Shown piece by piece: positions 5,805 through 10,897 of a stretch of DNA of 10,897 nucleotides. Source of the stretch: Candidatus Sifarchaeum subterraneum (GTDB taxonomy: Archaea; Asgardarchaeota; Sifarchaeia; Sifarchaeales; Sifarchaeaceae); NCBI GenBank assembly GCA_016292335.1, contig JAECRX010000173.1, positions 1-10,897 on the forward strand, in the 5' to 3' direction. Position 1 is the stretch's first letter; every line of letters begins with the position of its first letter. A program made the translations under genes and the position numbers. Under the pieces are notes generated by a model. The model saw only the letters and a list, made by a program, of their open reading frames with translations. It had not been told where the DNA came from and did not search any database.

Positions 5805-5845
5805 CCAGTTCAAGGTACTTAAGCGAATAAGAGGAATGAACATAA

Positions 5846-6832
5846 ATGCATACTACTAGTGTTGAAAAACCCATTCATGGAAAAATAACGCAATTATTGA
5901 AGAAACAGCGATATCAAATTGTGGGAGAACATAGTGGTGTCAAAGCTTGCCATTGGTTTCGAAAATCATTGCTAGGAAAAGGTGTTTGCTACAAAGAAAA
6001 ATTCTTTGGCACAGAAAGTCATCGTTGTTTGCAAATGACTCCTAGTGTGATTTGGTGTACTCAAAGATGTGTTTTTTGCTGGAGAGTTCAACCTGAAGAT
6101 ATTGGTTTTTCTTGGAAAGAGTCTTCTATGGCAGACTTCAAAAGAGATGATCCAGAGTATATTATCGAAAATGCTGTTAAAGCACAAAGAAGAATTCTTA
6201 CTGGATACAATCCAAAACATCACAAAAACGTAAATCCAAAGAAATACGAGGAAGCTTTAAATCCTAGACATGCTGCCATATCTCTTTCAGGTGAGCCCAC
6301 TCTCTTCCCCGAATTAGGTGATCTTATAGATTGCTTTCACGAAAAAGGCTTTACAACTTTTCTGGTTACAAATGGGACTTTACCTGAGCGATTATCTAGT
6401 ATTACCGAGCCTACACAATTATACTTCTCATTAGTTGCCCCTGATGAAAAAACATACAATATTATTTGCAGACCCCATTTGAAGGATGGTTGGGAACGTG
6501 TAAATCAAACACTTGAGCTATTTCCCTCCTTTTCATGTCCAACTGTTTTAAGAATGACTCTTGTAAAGCCTCTCAACACCGAGTATCCCGAAAAATATGC
6601 GAAATTGATCGAAAAAGCAGAACCAACATATGTTGAACCGAAAAGCTATATGAGCGTTGGATACTCGATTAAGAGACAATTATCCCTTGAAAACATGTTG
6701 TTTCATCAAGAAGTAAAAGATTTTGCAACAAAAATTTCGGAATTAACAGGATACTCTATTATTGATGAATCTTCACCCAGCCGCGTAGTATTACTGAGTA
6801 AAAAACATAAACGCCCTGTTAAACTAGCCTAA
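5846..6832 (+). CDS. taw1: tRNA-Phe 4-demethylwyosine synthase (Taw1/TYW1), radical SAM
   Basis: This enzyme condenses N1-methylguanosine-37 of tRNA-Phe with two carbons of pyruvate to build the tricyclic 4-demethylwyosine next to the anticodon, the first committed step of wyosine synthesis. The 328 residues show C35, C48 and C61 for the auxiliary [4Fe-4S] cluster and C71, C75 and C78 (CTQRCVFC) for the radical SAM cluster. Their spacing is identical to Cys26/39/52 and Cys62/66/69 of the M. jannaschii enzyme. K50 in CYKEKFFG corresponds to the pyruvate-binding Lys41. Other family blocks are SLSGEPTLFPEL (150-161), FLVTNGTLPE (171-180) and YVEPKSYMSVGYS (261-273). As in archaea generally there is no flavodoxin domain, so a separate electron donor is needed. 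GAGG sits 11 nt before the ATG; the earlier ATG at 5836 runs into a stop. The translin-family gene follows after 42 nt. Confidence 0.95.
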   Translation: MHTTSVEKPIHGKITQLLKKQRYQIVGEHSGVKACHWFRKSLLGKGVCYKEKFFGTESHRCLQMTPSVIWCTQRCVFCWRVQPEDIGFSWKESSMADFKRDDPEYIIENAVKAQRRILTGYNPKHHKNVNPKKYEEALNPRHAAISLSGEPTLFPELGDLIDCFHEKGFTTFLVTNGTLPERLSSITEPTQLYFSLVAPDEKTYNIICRPHLKDGWERVNQTLELFPSFSCPTVLRMTLVKPLNTEYPEKYAKLIEKAEPTYVEPKSYMSVGYSIKRQLSLENMLFHQEVKDFATKISELTGYSIIDESSPSRVVLLSKKHKRPVKLA

Positions 6833-6839
6833 ACGAACT

Positions 6840-6854
6840 GAAATTACTTATATG
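6840..6854 (+). promoter_or_regulatory. BRE/TATA promoter placed for a leaderless translin mRNA
   Basis: GAAATT followed by CTTATATG (6847-6854) has its TATA centre about 25 nt before the ATG at 6875, so the transcript would begin at or next to the start codon. The absence of a good ribosome-binding site there agrees with leaderless translation, a common archaeal arrangement. The element lies in the 42-nt gap after the wyosine synthase gene. Confidence 0.45.
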
Positions 6855-6874
6855 AGTAAAGGATCGTCAATCCT

Positions 6875-7501
6875 ATGGAAGAATTAAATAAAATTATTGA
6901 GGAAATCATAAAAAGATTTGAAAAGAAAGATAAAATAAGGGAACGCTCGTTAAAACTTACAAGACAAGCAGTAAGACTTTCTGGAGAAGCAATCAAAGCA
7001 ATTCATCGAGGACAATCAGACGTTGCAGAAAGTAAGCTTGGTGATGTAAGAAAAATTTTACAAGAAACAATGGAAATACCGAGTGACCATCTTGCCCCTT
7101 TCCACACAAGAATTTTAGAAACAGCTCAACAAGAATATGTTGAGGCTTCACTATTGGATGCTATCGTCAATAATAAAAAAATACATTCACCAGAAGAGCT
7201 TGGAGTATCTGACCTTTCTTTTCTTTTAGGTCTTGGTGATGTTGTGGGTGAACTAAGACGATATATTCTAGATTCTATTCGATCTGGATCTATTTCAGAA
7301 GCTGAACGAATCTTTGAAGTTATGGATTCGATCTATTACAGCTTAATGTCCATCGATTTTCCAAAAGGCCTTATACCTAACTTGAGACGTAAGGTTGATA
7401 CCGCGCGAATACTGCTGGAAAAAACTCATGGAGAATTAACAGATGTTCTTCATAGAGAGAAGCTTAGATCGGAAATTAAAAAATTGGAAAAACGGTCCTA
7501 A
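6875..7501 (+). CDS. Translin-family RNA/DNA-binding protein (archaeal translin/Trax-like)
   Basis: This 208-residue, mostly helical protein carries the translin signatures. An N-terminal helix pair with KDKIRERSLKLTRQAVRLSGEAIKAIHRG (18-46) is followed by QEYVEA (86-91), LLGLGDVVGELRR (117-129) and SLMSIDFP...LRRKVDTARILLEKTHGEL (156-188). Translin and Trax form octameric barrels that bind single-stranded RNA and DNA. Trax-type subunits and the archaeal homologue from Archaeoglobus act as RNases through acidic residues. Here E87, E90, D122 and E126 are candidates, judged by position only. The protein is cytosolic with no signal peptide, and its length is normal for the family. It is 42 nt behind the wyosine synthase gene and has its own TATA-like element. 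It ends convergently with the hydrogenase operon, 46 nt from the ferredoxin gene. Whether it cleaves RNA cannot be told from sequence alone. Confidence 0.85.
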   Translation: MEELNKIIEEIIKRFEKKDKIRERSLKLTRQAVRLSGEAIKAIHRGQSDVAESKLGDVRKILQETMEIPSDHLAPFHTRILETAQQEYVEASLLDAIVNNKKIHSPEELGVSDLSFLLGLGDVVGELRRYILDSIRSGSISEAERIFEVMDSIYYSLMSIDFPKGLIPNLRRKVDTARILLEKTHGELTDVLHREKLRSEIKKLEKRS

Positions 7502-7505
7502 AGCC

Positions 7506-7511
7506 TTTTTT
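7506..7511 (+). terminator. T6 tract after the translin-family gene
   Basis: TTTTTT begins 4 nt after the TAA stop, within a pyrimidine-rich 46-nt gap between convergent genes. It is a plausible archaeal terminator for the rightward transcript. No comparable T run is visible for the leftward hydrogenase operon in this gap. Confidence 0.35.
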
Positions 7512-7547
7512 ACCTAACTTTTAACTATTGATAGTCTACCCAAACCT

Positions 7548-7811
7548 TTAAATTAGTTTTTCAAGAAGATCTCTGATCACCCTTTCATCTTCAAGTTCAA
7601 GGAAGTATGAGGTAGAAACAGGAAATCCTTTTATCTCAATGGCATCAGCTCTGCAGACATCTACGCATGAAAAACAGCCAAAACATTTTTCAGCGGCAAT
7701 TGTTTTTGGGGGTTTTCCTGGTTCATCTAACCGGAATACGTCGACAGGACACACTGAAGTACACTCAGGACATCCTTTGCATGCCTCTTCATCTATCGTG
7801 ATTTCTATCAT
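7548..7811 (-). CDS. Small 2[4Fe-4S] ferredoxin of the hydrogenase operon
   Basis: This 87-residue protein has two cluster motifs. C11, C14, C17 and C21-Pro (CX2CX2CX3CP) form the first and C43, C46, C49 and C53 the second. The last cysteine of the second set is followed by Arg rather than Pro, so it departs from the classical form. A C-terminal tail of about 30 residues (LELEDERVIRDLLEKL) may dock to a partner. The ATG overlaps the stop of the hydrogenase large-subunit gene by 4 nt (ATGA), which shows tight translational coupling and points to a role as electron carrier or fixed subunit of that hydrogenase. In methanogen Mvh clusters this place is taken by the long polyferredoxin MvhB; here a single dicluster protein stands instead. 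It is the last gene of the operon. Confidence 0.9.
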   Translation of the reverse strand: MIEITIDEEACKGCPECTSVCPVDVFRLDEPGKPPKTIAAEKCFGCFSCVDVCRADAIEIKGFPVSTSYFLELEDERVIRDLLEKLI

Positions 7812-9193
7812 CTTTTTAACACCTTTACTACCTCATTATTTTGATTTAGTAACGTAACAGTATCTATCAAATGAGTAGAGCAGGAAAAACAGGGATCAAA
7901 TGAGCGAACTATCGTTTCCAAATAATTCAGTTTTTGTTCATCTATTTCACCATCTTTGATGACTTTTTTTGCTCCTTGTAAAAGAGATTGATTAAAAGCG
8001 AAATTGTTATGAGCAGTGGCAACGATTAAGTTCACTTTTTCAATGAATCCATTTTCATCAACTTCATAATGATGTATAAGAATTCCTCTTGGAGCCTCCA
8101 CAACACCGATTCCTACTTTATTCTGTACGCCTAAAGAAGTTTGCCTTACATCTGTATTTGTGATTGCGGGATCTTCGCTTAATTCTTTTGTCATTTCTAT
8201 TGAATTAACAGTTTCAACTAATCTTGCATAATTCTGGAGTAATACATTTTGTGCAGGTTCACCAAATTCACTCTTAAAGTCTTTTAGCATTTCTTGAGAA
8301 AGAGGTGATGATTTTGAAAAACTTGAACAAACATTTAATCGACTTAAAGGTCCTACTCGATAAACTTGACCGCTTTTGAGGATTGGAGCTTTCATATAGG
8401 AAAAAGATAGGCTCCTTTCACCAATATGTTCGTAATACTTATTTGGATCAATATCAAAGGTTGTATTATCTACCGAACGAACGCGTATTACACCGTCATA
8501 AATCTCATGGACACCGTTGTCTCCAACCAATCCCATGTGTAGTGTTGGAAGTGAGAAGTCTATTTCTTTAATCTTTTCTAACATTTGTTTACCAAGTTCC
8601 ATTATACTGTCGGCAGTTTCTGAGGCTTCATTTGCCATTTTTTGGATTGAATCCCTTTTTTCATCTGTAAGCGGCTTTCCCACACCTCCAACGCCATAAT
8701 AACTTGGATGGACAGCTTTCCCCGTCATTTCTAGGGTAATTTTCTGTCCAATAGATCTCAGGTTCAATAATTTCTTTCCCAATTCGGGAAATTCTTTTAA
8801 TAAATGAATAATATTCCTACTCTCTGGACTCTCCCCTAAAATAAAATCTGGAACTGCTAGCGCGAAAAGATGCAATGCATGACTGTGAATGTAGTGTGCA
8901 TGATAGAGGAGACGCCTGAGTTTAAGTACAGTCTCAGTGGGTTCAACTCCGAGTATCATATCGACCGCTTTTGAAGAGGCCAAAAAATGGGCAATTGGAC
9001 AAATCCCGCAAATTCGTTGAGAAACATGTGGTGCCTGAGTGATAGACATCCCTTCCATGAATTTTTCAAAGCCACGTAATTCAGGAATGTGAAGATAAGC
9101 TTCTGAAGGGACATTTTCATCATTAAGGTGGATTGTTACCTTTGCATGACCTTCAACACGCGTGACTGGAAATATCTCAAAAGTCTTAGCCAT
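7808..9193 (-). CDS. mvhA: NiFe hydrogenase large subunit, group 3 (MvhA/FrhA-like)
   Basis: The large subunit carries the NiFe(CN)2CO site where H2 is split or formed. Of 461 residues, the N-terminal motif RVEGH is at 12-16 and the first nickel-binding pair is R60-x-C62-G-x-C65 with H69 (RICGICPIAH). The second pair is C435 and C438 in DPCFSCSTH (433-441). All four Ni-binding cysteines are present and none is selenocysteine. After H441 there are 20 more residues, the peptide usually removed by a maturation protease once nickel is inserted, so the precursor needs such a protease and the Hyp proteins from elsewhere. AHYIHSHALHLFALAVPDF (about 97-115) is typical of group 3 F420-reducing and Mvh-type enzymes. 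The ATG follows directly on the stop of the small-subunit gene with no gap. The symbol is by similarity; subgroup 3a/3c/3b assignment needs a tree. Confidence 0.9.
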   Translation of the reverse strand: MAKTFEIFPVTRVEGHAKVTIHLNDENVPSEAYLHIPELRGFEKFMEGMSITQAPHVSQRICGICPIAHFLASSKAVDMILGVEPTETVLKLRRLLYHAHYIHSHALHLFALAVPDFILGESPESRNIIHLLKEFPELGKKLLNLRSIGQKITLEMTGKAVHPSYYGVGGVGKPLTDEKRDSIQKMANEASETADSIMELGKQMLEKIKEIDFSLPTLHMGLVGDNGVHEIYDGVIRVRSVDNTTFDIDPNKYYEHIGERSLSFSYMKAPILKSGQVYRVGPLSRLNVCSSFSKSSPLSQEMLKDFKSEFGEPAQNVLLQNYARLVETVNSIEMTKELSEDPAITNTDVRQTSLGVQNKVGIGVVEAPRGILIHHYEVDENGFIEKVNLIVATAHNNFAFNQSLLQGAKKVIKDGEIDEQKLNYLETIVRSFDPCFSCSTHLIDTVTLLNQNNEVVKVLKR

Positions 9194-10129
9194 TTAAACC
9201 TTCTCCGTTTCATAAAATCGGTATATATATTCTGATATTGTTGATCGTGGTTTTAGTTTCATTTCAGGACTTGAAATGAGATAGGTATAAAATGTGTGAG
9301 GGATTGATGCTACCCGCCCTATTTCTCTCATTATCTTCTCTTCTGGAAGGTTAGTTACCCTTGAGATTCTATCGATAAGTGTAGAGAGAGGATCTTTATC
9401 TCGGCGTTTTAAGACTTTATCACTAGGCCCTCGACAGCCCAAACATGGGATTCCATTACTAGGACAAGGTGCACCACAACCACCTCTAGTTACTGAACCC
9501 CTGCAAAGGAATCCCTGTGATAAAAGACATTCTTCAGGGTCTGGAATTTTTTCGTGGAAAGGCAGAAGGTGTTCTAATGTCTCTTCCTTTACTATTCGGG
9601 GGCATTCTGCACAAACAGGTTTTTCATATCTATTTGGTTTATCACCTTTCAACAATGCAGAGATAGCATCAAATATCAGATCTGATGTTGGTGGACACCC
9701 AGTAATGTAGTAATCAACAGTTACAAACTCGTGAAGCGGATAAACCCGCTCTTTCAAAGGTGGAACGCCAGTGTTGGGTATAGTTTTCTTTAAAAGTGTA
9801 TCAGACATAAATATTTCATTCAATGTTTCTGTTGATGAAAATAAGCTACCAAGTCCAGTTATTCCTCCAAAGGCTGCACATGATCCTATACCAATCAAAA
9901 TATCACTTTTTTCTCGAATTTCCTTCAATCTGTTTTCGTCTTCTTTAGTTCTTACACACCCATCAACGATAGCAATATTTGACTTTGGAATCTCTTTGAA
10001 GTCCAAAAGCGGAGGACAATAAATTATCTCGATTTCTGCTAGTAGATCTAATAACCTTTCGTCCATGTCTAAAATAGAAGTTATGCAACCAAAGCAATAA
10101 GTTAGCGAATTAAGGTTCAAAGTAACCAT
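9194..10129 (-). CDS. mvhG: NiFe hydrogenase small subunit, group 3 (MvhG-like)
   Basis: The small subunit carries the iron-sulfur wire that takes electrons from the NiFe site. Of 311 residues, the proximal-cluster ligands are recognisable as C12 and C15 (CFGC), C84 (GSCAAFGG) and C145 (GCPP). A C-terminal cysteine-rich region, C173/C176, C201, C209, C218, C222, C229 and C232 (for example CGAPCPSNGIPCLGC), should bind two more clusters. There is no Tat or other signal peptide, so the enzyme is cytoplasmic, as expected for group 3. AAGGAGAT lies 8 nt before the ATG. The stop abuts the large-subunit ATG exactly. No MvhD, HdrA, F420-binding (FrhB) or NAD-binding subunit is next to it in the visible operon, so the final electron acceptor is unknown. 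Confidence 0.9.
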   Translation of the reverse strand: MVTLNLNSLTYCFGCITSILDMDERLLDLLAEIEIIYCPPLLDFKEIPKSNIAIVDGCVRTKEDENRLKEIREKSDILIGIGSCAAFGGITGLGSLFSSTETLNEIFMSDTLLKKTIPNTGVPPLKERVYPLHEFVTVDYYITGCPPTSDLIFDAISALLKGDKPNRYEKPVCAECPRIVKEETLEHLLPFHEKIPDPEECLLSQGFLCRGSVTRGGCGAPCPSNGIPCLGCRGPSDKVLKRRDKDPLSTLIDRISRVTNLPEEKIMREIGRVASIPHTFYTYLISSPEMKLKPRSTISEYIYRFYETEKV

Positions 10130-10158
10130 ATTTTTTTATCTCCTTAAAAAATCGATTT

Positions 10159-10602
10159 TTAGCCGAGAATATCTCCCATGATTTCAATTAAGCAAGCATT
10201 GGGGCCTGCATGAATTGTCCTAAGGTTTATCTTTTTATCAGACATTGCAGCAATTAAACCTGCAATAAAACCATGTCCTAATGCACATATTGGAGAATCC
10301 AATTTCAAAGCTGCAGCTTCCAACATATTACGAAATGGGCATTCTCGAAAAGTAAGTTTGTTCTCGTCATAGATTTCTATATGAATTGTTTCAAAAAGGG
10401 ATGAAATTCTTTCAATATTTTCTTTCAAACCATTGATTTTTTCAAATCTTTTTCCATATTTCTCGCCTGCAGATTTTCCAGAGTTATAAAAAATACCTTT
10501 TCCTCCTCGACCTAAAAATGATGCACTCTCATCGAGAGTTTTCGCTAAAATTTGATTAGTAAAAAATAGAAGTTCTTCAGTTCTTTTTTTTCCTTCTTCC
10601 AT
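10159..10602 (-). CDS. Stand-alone V4R-domain protein at the head of the hydrogenase operon
   Basis: This 147-residue protein looks like a single V4R (4-vinyl-reductase-type) domain. It has an N-terminal helix, GRGGKGIFYNSGKSAGEKYGKR (31-52), then ECPF (87-90), PICALGHGFIAGLIAA (104-119) and a final strand with C137 in GPNACLIEI (133-141). C88, C106 and C137 occupy the places of the conserved cysteines of V4R, thought to bind a metal or small ligand. V4R domains occur as sensory or regulatory modules and in relatives of bacteriochlorophyll-synthesis proteins. No DNA-binding domain is present, so direct transcription control is unlikely. ATG 10602 is preferred because AGGTGG (10616-10611) is 8 nt ahead; the upstream GTG at 10614 overlaps that sequence. 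The hydrogenase small-subunit gene follows after 29 nt, so a link to redox or H2 sensing or to maturation is inferred. Confidence 0.7.
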   Translation of the reverse strand: MEEGKKRTEELLFFTNQILAKTLDESASFLGRGGKGIFYNSGKSAGEKYGKRFEKINGLKENIERISSLFETIHIEIYDENKLTFRECPFRNMLEAAALKLDSPICALGHGFIAGLIAAMSDKKINLRTIHAGPNACLIEIMGDILG

Positions 10603-10897
10603 ATACCTGACCACCTAGGAACGAAATTACTTTTTGTAGCCTAAGTAGAATTTTGGGTTTTTTGTTGTGCATATCACAGGATGGGGTGGATGAGAAGTTA
10701 TTTGTCTCTAGATAAAAATTAAAGGCCGTCCCTTCTCTGTTGAGACGTCATTAAAAGTTTTGATAAAGAAGGTACACTAACTCTTAAGTGTTTTCTGGAT
10801 AATTGATGCATGTCCGTATATTATATTATATCGTCATGAGGAAAAATCCCTTCGTAACTATTAAGTTTTGTGGGAAATTGATGGTTGTCCATATCTG
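10603..10897. other. Right-edge intergenic stretch
   Basis: These 295 bases upstream of the hydrogenase operon should include its promoter on the minus strand, but no clear BRE/TATA pair is visible there. On the plus strand an alternating AT stretch, TATATTATATTATA at 10817-10830, could be a TATA element for a gene beginning beyond the edge. An open plus-strand frame from ATG 10806 (or 10836, 10881) runs to the end without a stop, but it has no convincing ribosome-binding site. An imperfect 20-bp direct repeat is present (10801-10820 and 10876-10895). No RNA gene was recognised. Confidence 0.35.

Larger units (their letters stand above)
5567..5845. other. Intergenic region between ilvD and the wyosine synthase gene
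   Basis: This 279-base stretch contains the ilvD T tract, the inverted repeat described separately, about 120 bases with no recognisable feature, a TATA-like CATATTTAA at 5796-5804, and the GAGG ribosome-binding sequence at 5831-5834. No open frame of convincing length or codon pattern was found on either strand. Confidence 0.4.

Noticed and set aside
7843..7860. TAACGTAACA resembling part of repeat copy B
   Set aside because: It lies within the coding sequence of the hydrogenase large subunit and the match is only about 10 bases long.
1..10897. Search for tRNA/rRNA genes, CRISPR arrays, transposases and integrases
   Set aside because: No T-arm-like sequence with matching acceptor stems, no regularly spaced repeats, and no mobile-element protein was found by reading both strands.

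Overview
This is an AT-rich archaeal chromosome segment. The call rests on gene content. There is a Taw1/TYW1 4-demethylwyosine synthase (a tRNA-Phe modification absent from bacteria), an archaeal translin-family protein, a free-standing V4R protein and a group 3 (Mvh/Frh-like) NiFe hydrogenase. BRE/TATA-like promoters are also visible, one placed for a leaderless mRNA. The mix suits an anaerobe of the Asgard or TACK lineages. That placement is inference and would need a phylogeny of IlvD, TYW1 or MvhA.

Layout, left to right. (1) 1-93, minus: the 5' end of an unidentified gene that runs off the window, behind a good BRE/TATA promoter. (2) 258-1070, plus: a PEP-hydrolase-family TIM-barrel protein. 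A degenerate copy of the start of gene 1 lies just beyond it, at 1108-1150. (3) 1282-2499, plus: a radical SAM/SPASM protein with a PqqD-like N-terminal domain, preceded by an 18-bp palindrome and a T7A7T6 tract. (4) 3647-2575, minus: a dsrE-dsrF-dsrH (tusD-tusC-tusB-like) sulfur-relay operon, convergent with the radical SAM gene. (5) 3893-5566, plus: ilvD, dihydroxy-acid dehydratase, followed by a T tract and a perfect 10-bp inverted repeat that may be a structured RNA. (6) 5846-6832 and 6875-7501, plus: taw1/TYW1 and a translin-family protein, an RNA-centred pair. (7) 10602-7548, minus: a tight four-gene operon of V4R protein, hydrogenase small subunit, hydrogenase large subunit and 2[4Fe-4S] ferredoxin.

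How they fit together. The right third is a soluble hydrogenase module whose only local electron partner is a small dicluster ferredoxin. There is no MvhD, HdrA, F420-binding or NAD-binding subunit in view. The DsrEFH trio is a persulfide-transfer module in which only the DsrE-like protein has cysteines. IlvD (branched-chain amino acids) and TYW1 (which uses pyruvate) are housekeeping enzymes. Iron-sulfur proteins dominate: the radical SAM protein, IlvD, TYW1, both hydrogenase subunits and the ferredoxin. No tRNA or rRNA gene, CRISPR array, transposase or integrase was seen. The most notable points are the duplicated gene start flanking the PEP-hydrolase gene, the stripped-down hydrogenase operon led by a V4R protein, the orphan radical SAM maturase-like gene, and the hairpin after ilvD.
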